Assembly (NCBI GenBank): GCA_009912235.1
Contig: WNDS01000003.1
Location: 1-64,000 of the forward strand
Length of the DNA: 64,000 nt
From: Stenotrophomonas maltophilia
Lineage (GTDB): Bacteria > Pseudomonadota > Gammaproteobacteria > Xanthomonadales > Xanthomonadaceae
Direction: 5' to 3'
The position numbers and the translations under genes were made by a program. The notes beneath the pieces were generated by a model. It searched no databases. It had not been told where the DNA came from and was given only the letters and a program-made list of their open reading frames with translations. Of the stretch, positions 26,730 through 36,323 are shown one piece after another. How positions within the stretch are numbered: position 1 is the first letter of the stretch; the number at the start of each line of letters is the position of its first letter.

Positions 26730-27650
26730 TTACCGGATCAGGGCGTCTGCCAATGCACCCACGCGCGCGATCACCGCGTCGCGCTGGCCATCGTCTACCT
26801 TCGCACCCTGCAGGTAGGCGGTGACCACCCACGGCGTACCGCCGTCGACGGGCCACAACACCGCGATGTCATTGCGCGTGTCTTCGCCATTGCTGCCGGT
26901 CTTGTCGCCCACCCGCCAGCGCTTGCCCAGCCCGGCGCGCAGGCAGTTGTCACCGGTTTCGTTGTCGATCAGCCAATCGGCGTACTGCAGCCGCGCGGCC
27001 TTGGACAAACCCGTGCCGACCGCGAACCGCGCCAGGCTGGCCGCCATCGCCGCTGGGCTGCTGGTGTCGCGCGGATTGCCGGGGGTGAATTCGTTCATCT
27101 CCGGCTCGTAGCGGTCGTTGCGGGTAACTGCGTCGCCCTGCGCGCGCAGGAACGCGGTCAGCGCTGCCGGCCCGCCAATGACGCCCAGCAGCAGATTCGC
27201 CGCGGTGTTGTCACTGGTCACCATGGTGCCGCGGCACAGGTCGCGCACGCTCAGGTCCTTGCCGGCATGCCGGCGCGTCACCGGTGCCCACGACAGGATG
27301 TCCTTCTGCGCGACCGGCAGGCGGGTCTCGAGCGAAAGCCGGCCGGCGTCGGCAAGGCTGAGCATGTGCGCGGCCAGCATCGACTTGAACGTGCTGCACA
27401 TCGGAAAGCGCTCGTCCTGGCGGTGCCCGGCGATGCGGCGCCCGCTGCCGGTGTCCAGCACGCTCACCCCCAGCCGCCCGCCGCTGACCGCTTCCAGCGC
27501 GGCGAAGTCGGCCGCGTTGGCGATGGCGGCACGTACAGGGGCATCAGCAGGGGCGGCGGTGGCCGTGGCGGCGCGGGCCAGCACCGGCACGGCCAGCGCG
27601 GACGCCACAGCAGCGCCGCTGAACTGCAGGAATCGACGACGGGCAAGCAT
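26730..27650 (-). CDS. blaL2: L2-type class A beta-lactamase
   Basis: This is a serine beta-lactamase that hydrolyses penicillins and cephalosporins in the periplasm. It has 306 residues from the ATG at 27650, with AGGAG 6 bases upstream. A twin-arginine signal (ARRRFLQFSGAAVASALAV) marks Tat export. Catalytic motifs are STFK (MCSTFKSM), SDN (VTSDNTAAN), the omega-loop Glu (RYEPEMNEFTPG) and KTG (VGDKTGSNG). The divergent LysR gene and the sequence match the L2 enzyme of Stenotrophomonas. Expression is expected to be AmpR-dependent and inducible. Confidence 0.95.
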   Translation of the reverse strand: MLARRRFLQFSGAAVASALAVPVLARAATATAAPADAPVRAAIANAADFAALEAVSGGRLGVSVLDTGSGRRIAGHRQDERFPMCSTFKSMLAAHMLSLADAGRLSLETRLPVAQKDILSWAPVTRRHAGKDLSVRDLCRGTMVTSDNTAANLLLGVIGGPAALTAFLRAQGDAVTRNDRYEPEMNEFTPGNPRDTSSPAAMAASLARFAVGTGLSKAARLQYADWLIDNETGDNCLRAGLGKRWRVGDKTGSNGEDTRNDIAVLWPVDGGTPWVVTAYLQGAKVDDGQRDAVIARVGALADALIR

Positions 27651-27724
27651 GGGATTCTCCTGGGAAACGGTGGAATGGCCAGGGGACACACCGATTATTG
27701 GAAGCCGGGCGCGCGGCGACCAGC

Positions 27725-27756
27725 ACGAATATCCAGGGGCATTCATGAGAACAACT
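27725..27756 (-). promoter_or_regulatory. Candidate promoter of the L2 gene
   Basis: On the minus strand TTGTTC (27750-27755) and TATTCG (27727-27732) are spaced by exactly 17 bases. This would start transcription about 7 bases further on and leave a leader of roughly 70 bases. The -35 element lies inside the dyad described at 27738-27762, as expected of an AmpR-controlled promoter. Confidence 0.45.
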
Positions 27757-27762
27757 AATGCC
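27738..27762. promoter_or_regulatory. Candidate AmpR operator dyad
   Basis: GGCATT at 27738-27743 and AATGCC at 27757-27762 form a perfect inverted repeat with a 13-base spacer in the blaL2-ampR intergenic gap. LysR-type regulators bind such T-N-A dyads. The site overlaps the candidate L2 promoter and lies 78 bases from the ampR start, allowing both activation and autoregulation. Confidence 0.5.
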
Positions 27763-27840
27763 AGCCCATGGTCCACCAGTGGATTTACCCGGCAGCCGGG
27801 CGGCGGTTAGCATCGGTCATCAGTCCTGCTCACGCCTGCC

Positions 27841-28707
27841 ATGCTGCGCCCGAACCTGCCCCTCAACGCGATGCGCGCCTTCGAAGCCGCTACCCGCCAC
27901 CTGAATTTCACCCGTGCGGCGCTGGAGCTGTGCGTGAGCCAGGCAGCGCTGAGCCATCAGATCCGGGGGCTGGAAGAGCGCTTGCGAATCCGCCTGTTCC
28001 ACCGCCTGCCCCGCGGCGTGGCGCTCACCGACGAGGGGGCGGCGCTGTACCCGGTGCTGCACGAATCCTTCGACCGCATTGCCGCCAGCGTGGCGCGCTA
28101 CACCGGCGGCGATGCCCGTGAAGTGCTGACGGTGGGCGTGGTCGGTACCTTCGCCACCGGTTGGCTGCTGCCCCGGCTGCCGGCGTTCGAAGCGGCACAC
28201 CCGGATATCGAGCTGCGCCTGCAGACCCACAACAACCGCATCGATCTGGCCGGCGAAGGCCTGGACCTGGCCATCCGTTTCGGCGATGGCGACTGGCAGG
28301 GCCAGGTCTGCACACCGGTGCTGGAAGCGCCGTTCACGCCCTTGTACGCACCGGCGCTGGCACGCCGCCTGCGCACGCCGCGCGATCTGGCGCGGGTGAC
28401 GCTGCTGCGTTCCTACCGTGGCGACGAATGGCCGCGCTGGCTGCAGCAGGCGGGGGCGGAAGGCATTGAAGCACGCGGGCCGGTGTTCGATTCATCGCTG
28501 ACGCTGGCCGCTGCTGCGGCCGGTGGCAGCGGCGTGGCGCTGCTGCCGCTGTGCATGTTCGAACAGGAACTGGCCGAAGGGCGGCTGCTGCAGCCGTTCC
28601 CGGTCATGCTGGCGCTGGGCCGCTACTGGCTGACGCGGCTGCGCTCGCGCGCCGAACGCGAGCCCGTGCGGCGGTTCCGCGTGTGGCTGCAGGCGCAGAG
28701 CGGGTAG
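27841..28707 (+). CDS. ampR: LysR-type regulator AmpR
   Basis: This 288-residue LysR-family protein is divergent from the L2 gene. The N-terminal helix-turn-helix is clear (MRAFEAATRHLNFTRAALEL, then CVSQAALSHQIRGLEERL). The C-terminal part is a two-lobed effector-binding domain. In known systems AmpR senses muropeptides and activates beta-lactamase transcription. The gene ends in TAG, which shows that TAG is used as a genuine stop in this genome. Confidence 0.92.
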   Translation: MLRPNLPLNAMRAFEAATRHLNFTRAALELCVSQAALSHQIRGLEERLRIRLFHRLPRGVALTDEGAALYPVLHESFDRIAASVARYTGGDAREVLTVGVVGTFATGWLLPRLPAFEAAHPDIELRLQTHNNRIDLAGEGLDLAIRFGDGDWQGQVCTPVLEAPFTPLYAPALARRLRTPRDLARVTLLRSYRGDEWPRWLQQAGAEGIEARGPVFDSSLTLAAAAAGGSGVALLPLCMFEQELAEGRLLQPFPVMLALGRYWLTRLRSRAEREPVRRFRVWLQAQSG

Positions 28708-28723
28708 CCCCGCAGGGCATGTT

Positions 28724-28793
28724 CGGCAGCGCCGGGCCATGCCCGGCGAGCGCAGCGGGTGGTAAAGCCGCCGGGCATGGCCCGGCGCTACCG
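28724..28793. repeat. Inverted pair of SMAG-type repeats
   Basis: Two facing hairpins (GGCAGCGCCGGGCCATGCCC at 28725-28744 and its mirror CCGGGCATGGCCCGGCGCTA starting near 28771) lie between ampR and the convergent ABC-F gene. The right copy keeps the GTAG head on the minus strand at 28788-28791. The left copy has GCAG instead. Paired elements can form a larger stem and may terminate both genes. Confidence 0.7.
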
Positions 28794-28799
28794 TGGCAA

Positions 28800-30552
28800 T
28801 CAGGACTCCATCAACGCCATCCACGCCGCTTCGGCTTTTTCCAGCTCGGCCACCTTGGCTTCAGCGGCGGCCAGCTTGTGCGGGTTGGCCAGCTTCTTCT
28901 GCACCACCTGCGCCACCGGTGCGGTCTTGACCACCACCGGCTCTTCCACCTGTTCCATGCGCGCCTTGGTGCCCTGCGCCTGCGGGCGGGTGCGCAGCCA
29001 GGCGGCGTAGGCATCGAGGTCGCCGTCGAACGGCTCGACCACGCCGTCAGCCACGCGCCAGAAGGTGTCGCAGACCAGGCCGATCAGGTGGCGGTCATGC
29101 GAGACCATCACGATGGCGCCGTCGAAATCACTCAGCGCCTCGGCCAGCGCTTCGCGCATTTCCAGGTCCAGGTGGTTGGTCGGTTCGTCCAGCAGCAGCA
29201 CGTTGGGCTGCTGCCAGGCGATCAGCGCCAGCGCCAGGCGCGCGCGCTCGCCACCGGAGAAGCCGTCGACCGGCTCGAACGCGCGGTCGCCCGGGAAATT
29301 CCACTTGCCGAGGAAATCGCGGAAGGACTGGTTCGGTGCATCCGGCGCGATCTCGCGGAAATGCTCCATCGGCGACTGGCCTTCGTGCAACGATTCCACC
29401 GTGTGCTGGGCGAAGTAGCCGATCTTCAGGTCCGGGTGCGCCATGCGCTCACCGACGATCGGCGCCAGTTCGCCCACCAGGGTCTTCACCAGGGTGGTCT
29501 TGCCGGCGCCGTTGGGGCCCAGCAGGCCGATGCGCTGGCCGGCTTCCAGGCCGAAGCCCACGTTGTGCAGGATCACCGAATCGGCGCCGTAGCCGGCCTC
29601 GACGTGGTTCAGGCGGATCAGCGAGAACGGCAGCTTGGCCGGCGGTGCGAACTCGATGCGGAACTCGCGCTCCGCGCGCACCGCTTCGGTACCGGCCAGC
29701 TTGGCCAGGCGCTTCATGCGGCTCTGCGCCTGCGCGGCCTTGCTGGCCTGCGCCTTGAAGCGGTCGATGAAGCTCTGCAGGTGGGCGCGCTCGGCCTGTT
29801 CCTTCTCATGCGCGATCTGCTGCTGGCGCAGCTGTTCGGCGCGCTGGCGCTCGAAGTCGGTGTAGCCGCCCGGGTAGAGCTTGGCGCCGTCACCGTGCAG
29901 GTGCAGGGTGTGGGTGGCCACGTTGTCCAGGAACTCGCGGTCGTGCGAGATCAGCAGCAGGGTGCCCGGGTACTTCAGCAGCCACTGTTCCAGCCAGTAC
30001 ACCGCGTCCAGGTCCAGGTGGTTGGTCGGTTCGTCCAGCAGCAGCAGGTCGCTGGGCATCATCAGCGCGCGCCAGGTTCAGGCGCACGCGCCAGCCGCCG
30101 GAGAACGAGGACACCGCACGGTGGTGGGTCTCGGCCGGGAAGCCCAGGCCATGCAGTAGCTTGCCGGCGCGCGCTTCGGCGTCGTAGGCATTCAGCTCGG
30201 CCATGCGGGTGTGCGCTTCGGCCACCGCTTCCCAGTCTTCACGGGCGGTGGCGTCGGCCTCGGCGGCCAGCACGGCGGCCACTTCGGTATCGCCGCCCAG
30301 CACGAAGCTCAGCGCCGGGTCGGGCAGCGATGGGGTTTCCTGGGCCACGCTGGCGATGCGGACCTTGCCGGGCAGGTCGACATCGCACTTGTCAGCCTCC
30401 AGCTCGCCCTTCACCGCCGCGAACAGGCTGGACTTGCCGGCCCCGTTGCGGCCGACCACACCCACCCGGTAACCGGCGTGCAGGGTCAGGTCGACGTTGG
30501 ACAACAGCAGCCGCTCGCCGCGGCGCAAGGCGAAATTACGAAGCGAAATCAT
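28800..30552 (-). pseudogene. ABC-F ATPase (YheS-like) with frameshift
   Basis: This is a soluble protein with two ATP-binding cassettes, of the ABC-F group acting on ribosomes. Start at 30552 (MISLRNFALRRGERLLLSNV). The first Walker A is VGRNGAGKSSL and the first signature is SFSGGWRVRLNLAR. The second cassette has GPNGAGKTTL and FSGGERARLALAL, and the C-terminal tail is a coiled coil. The frame breaks near 30065-30072, in a GCGCGC run just after the first signature. Adding two bases restores RALMMPSDLLLLDEPTNHLD and gives about 584 residues, normal for YheS. Either a real lesion or a dinucleotide-run sequencing error. Confidence 0.8.
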
Positions 30553-30772
30553 GGGGGACCGGTTCATATAACGGAATGGAATGTGCTGGTGAGCACTGTT
30601 CCTGCGACGCAATTCTAGCGTTAACGGATACTTGACGCGCCTCGGGACACGCGGTGGTGGTTGATCTCTCTCTCCCACGCCCAGCACCGCGTCCTCCCGG
30701 GAACCCGTCCCAGGGGACTGCCCACCGGAGCTAAATGGTTACTTTTGCAACATTTTTTAGCATGACCGGCAT

Positions 30773-30801
30773 TTGACAGGCCCTGAAATTATCGTTAATT
30801 G
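30773..30801 (+). promoter_or_regulatory. Sigma-70 type promoter of the first TonB-dependent receptor
   Basis: TTGACA (30773-30778) is a perfect -35 box. TAATTG (30796-30801) follows at exactly 17 bases. It would start transcription near 30808 and leave a leader of about 83 bases before the ATG at 30891. No clear Fur box is seen, although the spacer is AT-rich. Confidence 0.6.
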
Positions 30802-30890
30802 CTGTATTGCGCACCGCAACAACCGCCGTCCGCCTCACCCCCGTGATGTCGATTCCGGTGCCGAACCCCTCCAACCGGAGCCACACCCCG

Positions 30891-33275
30891 ATGACCCGCA
30901 AGACCAGCCTGATCGCCGTCGCTGTCGCTGTCGCACTCGGTGGCGCCCCGTTTGTTGCCGCCGCCCAGTCCGGCACCGCTGCCAATACCCTGGACACGGT
31001 GATCGTCACCGGCACCCGTGTGTCCGACCGCACCGTGGCGCAGTCGCAGTCCCCGATCGACATCATCACCCCCGAGGCGCTGCAGTCCACCGGCACCTCC
31101 GAGCTGGCCACCGCGCTGTCGCGTGCCCTGCCCTCGCTGAACTTCCCGCGCCCGGCGCTGACCGACGGCACCAGCGGGATCCGCCCGGCGCAGCTGCGCG
31201 GCCTGTCACCGGACCAGGTGCTGGTGCTGGTGAACGGCAAGCGCCGCCACACCTCGGCGCTGATCAACGTCAACGGCAGCATCGGCCGCGGCGCCTCGGC
31301 GGTGGACATCAACGCCATTCCGATCGCCGCCATCGAGCGCGTGGAAGTGCTGCGCGATGGCGCCTCGGCGCAGTACGGTTCGGACGCCATCGCCGGCGTG
31401 GTCAACATCGTGCTCAAGGGCAGCGGCAGTGGCGGCAGCCTGGCGGTGGACTACGGCCAGTACAGCGAAGGCGACGGCAAGAAGTACCAGCTCTCCGGCG
31501 ATACCGGGGTCAGCTTCGCCGATGGCCGGGGCACCCTGCACGTGGCCGGCCAGATCAGTCAGCAGGATGAAAGCAACCGCGCCGGCCCCTACCAGGGCAC
31601 CACGCCCAACACCGGCAACTTCCCCAGCATCGGCCAGACCACCTTAGTGGTCGGCGACCCCAAGGTGGACGCCACGGCGGCCTCCGCCAATGCCAGCTTC
31701 GCCTTCAGCGACCACGTCACCGGCTACGCCACCGCGCTGCTGAGCAACCGCGATATCACCTCGTTCGCGTTCTACCGCTCGCGCAACCACAGCGGCCAGA
31801 GCGCGCTGCTGGCGCAGACCTACCCCGATGGCTTCGTGCCGGAGATCAACCAGTACTCCAAGGACCGCTCGCTGGTGGCCGGCGTGAAGGGCAGCACCGA
31901 CAGCGGCTGGACCTGGGACGTGAGCGCCAACCATGGCGAGAACACCATCGATTTCCACACCCGCAACAGCCTCAACTACAGCCTGGGCACCGCCAGCCCG
32001 CGCTCGTTCTACGACGGCACGCTGAAGTACACCCAGGACATCGTCAACGCCGATGTCACCAAAGCGCTGGACTGGGGCCTGGCCTACCCGGTCACGTTCT
32101 CCTTCGGCGGTGAATACCGCAAGGAAAAGTGGGAACAGCTGCCGGGCGAGCTCAATTCCTACACCGGCAGCGGTGCGCAGGGCTTCGGCGGCTTCACCCC
32201 CAACAATGAAGTGCACACCGACCGCCACAACTACGCCGTCTACGCCGGGCTGGAAGCCGACCTGACCGACAAGTTCTCCGCCGGCATCACCGGCCGCTAC
32301 GAGGACTATTCGGACTTCGGCGACAAGTTCTCCGGCAACCTGTCGGCGCGCTATGCCTTCACCGACAAGGTCGCGCTGCGTGCGACCGCGTCCTCCGGCT
32401 TCCGCGCACCGTCGCTGGCCCAGCAGGGCTACCAGGCGGTGACCAGCACCATCATCAACGGCGTGTTCTTCGACCGCGGCACCTTCCCCACCACCAGCGC
32501 AGCCGCGCAGGCGCTGGGGGCGTCCAAGCTGAAGCCGGAAACCTCCACCAGCTACAGCGTGGGCCTGGTGCTGCAGCCGGTGGACCGCTTGTATGTTACG
32601 GTGGATGCGTACCAGATCGAGATCGACGACCGCATCGCGCTGTCGTCCAACATCACCACCACCCCGGCCGCCGCTGCGCTGCTGACCGGCCTGGGCCTGC
32701 CGCAGGTCACCGCGTTTTCCTACTTCACCAACGGCCTGGATACGCGCACGCGCGGTGTGGACGTGGTCTCCAGTTACACCGTGCCGCTGGCCGCCAGCAG
32801 CCTGGAGCTGACGGCGGCCTACAGCTACAACGACACCAAGGTGAAGAAGTTCGCCGCCTCGCCGGCCGCGTTCGGTCCGCTGGGTATCAGCCAGGCGCTG
32901 ATCGGCCGTGATGAGATCGGCCGCATCGAAGACAGCTACCCGCGCGACAAGGCGATCCTCAGCGGCACCTGGCGTTCGGACCGCTGGGAACTGGGCTTGG
33001 CGGCCACCCGCTACGGCAAGTTCACGGTGCGCAACTCGGCCGCCGCGCTGCGCGACCAGACCTACGGGGACAAGTGGACGCTGGACGCCTCGGCCAGCTA
33101 CAAGCCCAGCCAGAACTGGACCCTGACCGTGGGTGCGGACAACCTGCTGGACGAGTACCCCGACCGCACCACCGATCTGCAGAACTCCACCTGGGGCATG
33201 CTGCCGTACAGCAACTACTCGCCGTTTGGTTTCAATGGCGCGTATGTCTACGGCCGCGTCCGCTACACCTGGTAA
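30891..33275 (+). CDS. TonB-dependent receptor
   Basis: This is an outer-membrane active transporter of 794 residues. The start at 30891 gives a clean signal peptide (MTRKTSLIAVAVAVALGGAP, cleavage after AAA). Just after it, NTLDTVIVTGTRV is the TonB-box/plug start. The plug contains PAQLRGLSPDQVLVLVNGKR and RVEVLRDGASAQYGSDAIAG. The 22-strand barrel ends in the aromatic RVRYTW. The ligand is not evident. It resembles the receptor at 53019 in length and plug sequence, so the two are paralogues. Iron or an organic ligand are both possible. Confidence 0.9.
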   Translation: MTRKTSLIAVAVAVALGGAPFVAAAQSGTAANTLDTVIVTGTRVSDRTVAQSQSPIDIITPEALQSTGTSELATALSRALPSLNFPRPALTDGTSGIRPAQLRGLSPDQVLVLVNGKRRHTSALINVNGSIGRGASAVDINAIPIAAIERVEVLRDGASAQYGSDAIAGVVNIVLKGSGSGGSLAVDYGQYSEGDGKKYQLSGDTGVSFADGRGTLHVAGQISQQDESNRAGPYQGTTPNTGNFPSIGQTTLVVGDPKVDATAASANASFAFSDHVTGYATALLSNRDITSFAFYRSRNHSGQSALLAQTYPDGFVPEINQYSKDRSLVAGVKGSTDSGWTWDVSANHGENTIDFHTRNSLNYSLGTASPRSFYDGTLKYTQDIVNADVTKALDWGLAYPVTFSFGGEYRKEKWEQLPGELNSYTGSGAQGFGGFTPNNEVHTDRHNYAVYAGLEADLTDKFSAGITGRYEDYSDFGDKFSGNLSARYAFTDKVALRATASSGFRAPSLAQQGYQAVTSTIINGVFFDRGTFPTTSAAAQALGASKLKPETSTSYSVGLVLQPVDRLYVTVDAYQIEIDDRIALSSNITTTPAAAALLTGLGLPQVTAFSYFTNGLDTRTRGVDVVSSYTVPLAASSLELTAAYSYNDTKVKKFAASPAAFGPLGISQALIGRDEIGRIEDSYPRDKAILSGTWRSDRWELGLAATRYGKFTVRNSAAALRDQTYGDKWTLDASASYKPSQNWTLTVGADNLLDEYPDRTTDLQNSTWGMLPYSNYSPFGFNGAYVYGRVRYTW

Positions 33276-33277
33276 GC

Positions 33278-33383
33278 GGTAGTGCCGGCCGCTGGCCGGC
33301 AGACCCCTGCCCTGGCGGGGTCAGATCCCTTTTTGTCCTGGTGGGGTCAGATCCCTTTTCCTGCGGAAAAGGTATCTGACCCC
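33278..33383. repeat. SMAG-type hairpin and tandem GGGGTCAGATCCC elements
   Basis: Downstream of the receptor gene lie a GTAG hairpin (33278-33304), a half element GGGGTCAGATCCCTTTTT (33318-33335) and a full hairpin at 33343-33383. The left arm of the last is GGGGTCAGATCCCTTTTCC and the right arm is GGAAAAGGTATCTGACCCC, with one mismatch. A related element is at 20536-20573. Confidence 0.7.
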
Positions 33384-33455
33384 ATTCACATTGATGGTTT
33401 GCCGCATCTGGCCGCATCGGTGAAAATCAGACCATCCCCCTGATTTCCCCTGCGA

Positions 33456-35165
33456 GTGCCGATGCGCCATGACACCGACCTGATCAACATCGTGGCCGTT
33501 GGTTTCGGGCTCGCCTTCATCTTCGGCGCGCTGGCCAACAAGCTGCGCTTGTCTCCTCTGGTCGGTTACCTGGTGGCGGGCATCTGCGTGGGCCCGTTCA
33601 CCCCGGGCTTCGTCGCCGACCAGGCGCTGGCCAACCAGCTGGCCGAACTGGGCGTGATGCTGCTGATGTTCGGCGTCGGCCTGCACTTCTCGCTGAAGGA
33701 CCTGATGGCGGTCAAGGCCATCGCCATTCCCGGTGCCATCGGCCAGATCACCGTGGCCACCGTGCTGGGCTGGGGCCTGGCCTGGTTGATGGGCTGGTCG
33801 GTCATCCACAGCATCGTGTTCGGTTTCGCGCTGGCCACCGCCAGTACCGTGGTGCTGCTGCGCGCGATGGAAGAACGTCGCCTGCTGGAAACCCAGCGCG
33901 GCAAGATCGCGGTGGGCTGGCTGATCGTGGAAGACCTGGCCTGCGTGCTGGCGCTGGTTATGATGCCGGTGCTGGCTGGCGTGTTCGGTCCCGATGCCGC
34001 CAACGAAACCCGCACCGTGGGCAGCGTGCTGGCCAGCATCGGCTGGACCTTCGTGCAGCTGGGCCTGTTCGTGGCGGTGATGCTGGTGGTCGGCCGCCGG
34101 GTGATTCCGTTGATCCTGGAGCGCATCGCAGGCACCGGCTCGCGCGAACTGTTCACCCTGTCGGTGCTGGCCATCGCGCTGGGCGTGGCGTTCGGTTCGG
34201 CCATGCTGTTCGGCGTGTCCTTCGCGCTGGGCGCATTCTTCGCCGGCATGCTGCTGAACGAATCGGAGCTGAGCCACAAGGCCGCCAACGATTCGCTGCC
34301 GCTGCGCGACGCCTTCGCGGTGCTGTTCTTCGTCTCGGTGGGCATGCTGTTCAATCCCAGCATCCTCATCGAGCACCCGTGGCAAGTGCTGGCCGCCGCG
34401 GCCATCATCATGTTCGGCAAGTCGGCGGCGGCGTTCTTCATCGTGCGTGCGTTCGGCCACCCCACCGGCACCGCGCTGACCATCTCGGCCAGCCTGGCGC
34501 AGATCGGTGAGTTCGCCTTCATCATCGCCGGGCTGGGCGTGACCCTGAAGATCCTGCCGCCCACCGGCCAGGCGCTGGTGCTGGCCGGCGCGCTGATCTC
34601 GATCATGCTCAACCCGCTGGTGTTCGGCCTGCTCGACCGCTGGCTGCTAAAGAACAAGGAAACCGCGCCGACCGCCGTGGAAACCGAGCTGCCGCCCGGC
34701 CCTTCGCTGGACCTGCACGGCCACGCCATCGTGATCGGCTACGGCCGCGTCGGCAGTGCGCTGGCACAGGTGCTGCGCGACCGCGGCGTGCCGGTGATGG
34801 TGATCGATGACAACAAGGAACACGTGGCCGAAGCGCATGCCGCGGGCCTGCCCGGCATCCGTGGCAGTGCCGTCTCCGACCGCGTGCTGGCCGAAGCGCA
34901 CCCCGAGCGCGCCAGGATTGCCGTGCTGGCCATTCCGCAGCCGCTGGAAGCGGGCGAAACGCTGGCCAAGCTGCGTGCGCTGAACCCCGGCCTGACCCTG
35001 CTGGCACGCGCGCACAACGATGCCGAAGTGAAGCACCTGCTCGAACACGGTGCCGACGGCACGGTGATGGCCGAGCGCGAGCTGGCCTATTCGCTGGCAG
35101 AAATGGTGATGGCCACGCCGCCCTACCGCAATCTGCGCCAGCAGCACAGCATTCCCGTGGTCTGA
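33456..35165 (+). CDS. ybaL: Kef/YbaL-type potassium:proton antiporter
   Basis: This is a monovalent cation:proton antiporter-2 protein of 569 residues from the first ATG (567 from 33462). The N-terminal half has about twelve transmembrane helices and the family segments ANKLRLSPLVGYLVAGICVG and PFTPGFVADQALANQLAELG, close to E. coli YbaL. A C-terminal TrkA-N/RCK domain has the nucleotide-binding GYGRVGSAL near residue 429. Together with kup it gives the window both potassium import and potassium-proton exchange. Specific regulation is not visible. Confidence 0.9.
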   Translation: MPMRHDTDLINIVAVGFGLAFIFGALANKLRLSPLVGYLVAGICVGPFTPGFVADQALANQLAELGVMLLMFGVGLHFSLKDLMAVKAIAIPGAIGQITVATVLGWGLAWLMGWSVIHSIVFGFALATASTVVLLRAMEERRLLETQRGKIAVGWLIVEDLACVLALVMMPVLAGVFGPDAANETRTVGSVLASIGWTFVQLGLFVAVMLVVGRRVIPLILERIAGTGSRELFTLSVLAIALGVAFGSAMLFGVSFALGAFFAGMLLNESELSHKAANDSLPLRDAFAVLFFVSVGMLFNPSILIEHPWQVLAAAAIIMFGKSAAAFFIVRAFGHPTGTALTISASLAQIGEFAFIIAGLGVTLKILPPTGQALVLAGALISIMLNPLVFGLLDRWLLKNKETAPTAVETELPPGPSLDLHGHAIVIGYGRVGSALAQVLRDRGVPVMVIDDNKEHVAEAHAAGLPGIRGSAVSDRVLAEAHPERARIAVLAIPQPLEAGETLAKLRALNPGLTLLARAHNDAEVKHLLEHGADGTVMAERELAYSLAEMVMATPPYRNLRQQHSIPVV

Positions 35166-35205
35166 GTGGGCTGGGCGGCAGCGTTGCCGCGGGCCCGGAA
35201 AAGTC

Positions 35206-35320
35206 GATCCCCGGCCGACTCGCATCGGCCGGGGATCAGGTTTCGCCACGCCTTGGAGAGGCAATTCCACCGTACTCCAATCCGAATCCGGCTTTGCCGG
35301 TGATGGCGATAGGCCATCAC
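35206..35320. terminator. Hairpins between convergent ybaL and the AraC-type gene
   Basis: A perfect 13-base-pair stem (GATCCCCGGCCGA at 35206-35218 with its complement at 35225-35237, loop of 6) lies 40 bases after the ybaL stop. A second perfect 8-base-pair stem (GTGATGGC and GCCATCAC) is at 35300-35320. Neither has a long T run, but their position between convergent genes suggests bidirectional termination. Confidence 0.55.
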
Positions 35321-35337
35321 CTCAGGGCCTGCGGTTA

Positions 35338-36225
35338 TCAGCCGGCCAGCGGCAGGCAGACCTCGGCTCGCAGCTGTTCGGCCGGCACCTGCTCGGGGTC
35401 ATCCAGGAAGTGGAAGTACAGCGGTGCCTCGGCCAGTGCATGGCCACTGCCGGGCCACCAGTCGCGCAGCAGCGCATCGGTCACCGCCTGCAGCTGCTCG
35501 TACGGCCCCACGTGCAGCACCACCGCATGTGGCCCCTGGCCCAGTGCCTGCCCCCGCAGTGGCGCCGGCAGGGCCGGCAGCGCGCGGCCGAAGCCCATGC
35601 CGCAGTCGAAGCGGTGCACAGCGGCCGGCACGTCGCGGTGGTCGTCGATGGCAATGCCCACCAGCTGCAGCAGGTCGTCGGCCAGGCCTTGTGCCTGCGC
35701 CCATTCGAACAGCTGGCCGAAGCTGGCATCAAGATCACCGAAGGCCCCCTGCGCACGCAGCAGCACCACCTCGAAGGGCTGCCCGGCGCGCACCTGCACC
35801 TGCAGCGGTGCGGCATGCTCGCTGTCCAGGTCGGCCGGCGGCTCGGCCAGCGACTGCTGCCAGTGGCGGCGCAGGCCGGCATCCTCACGCAGCGCGCGTG
35901 GCGTGGCATCCAGCCGTTGCCGGCAGCGCCGCGCCAGGGCCTGCGCGCTTTCGTAGCCGGCCGCCAGCGCCGCCTGGCTGATCGGCGCATCGGGCTGCTG
36001 CAGCGCCTGCAGCGCGGCCAGCAGGCGCAGCCGGTCCAGCGTCTGCCCCGGACTTTCGCCGGTCAGCGCGCGGTACAGCCGCTGGAAGTGAAACGGCGAC
36101 TGGTGCGCGATGGCCGCCAGCGCGGGCACGTCGGGCAGCGTGCGCTGCTCGCGCAGGCACGCCTGCAGGTGCGTGATGACACGTTCGATGCCCTGCGCCT
36201 GGCGCAGGCGGGCAAGCCGCTTCAT
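35338..36225 (-). CDS. AraC family regulator with GyrI-like ligand domain
   Basis: This 295-residue protein has an N-terminal AraC DNA-binding domain with two helix-turn-helix motifs (ALAAIAHQSPFHFQRLYRAL and ISQAALAAGYESAQALARRC). A C-terminal GyrI-like small-molecule-binding domain starts near residue 140. This is the layout of SbmC/Rob/BmrR-type sensors of drugs or toxic compounds. No obvious target gene is adjacent on the same strand. The divergent side is the sulfhydrylase region. Confidence 0.87.
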   Translation of the reverse strand: MKRLARLRQAQGIERVITHLQACLREQRTLPDVPALAAIAHQSPFHFQRLYRALTGESPGQTLDRLRLLAALQALQQPDAPISQAALAAGYESAQALARRCRQRLDATPRALREDAGLRRHWQQSLAEPPADLDSEHAAPLQVQVRAGQPFEVVLLRAQGAFGDLDASFGQLFEWAQAQGLADDLLQLVGIAIDDHRDVPAAVHRFDCGMGFGRALPALPAPLRGQALGQGPHAVVLHVGPYEQLQAVTDALLRDWWPGSGHALAEAPLYFHFLDDPEQVPAEQLRAEVCLPLAG

Positions 36226-36323
36226 GACCCTCTCCTTCCGGTGGATGGCCCTGATCGTGCCGCATCGGCGGCCTGCCCGCGTGACTGATCCTGCGCGATT
36301 GCGCCTGCGCTGCCGCGCCGGGC

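Noticed and set aside
23944..26856. Minus-strand open frame of 970 codons opposite ggpPS
   Set aside because: It is fully antisense to the GgpPS gene, which has recognisable HAD and GT20 motifs. The antisense product has none.
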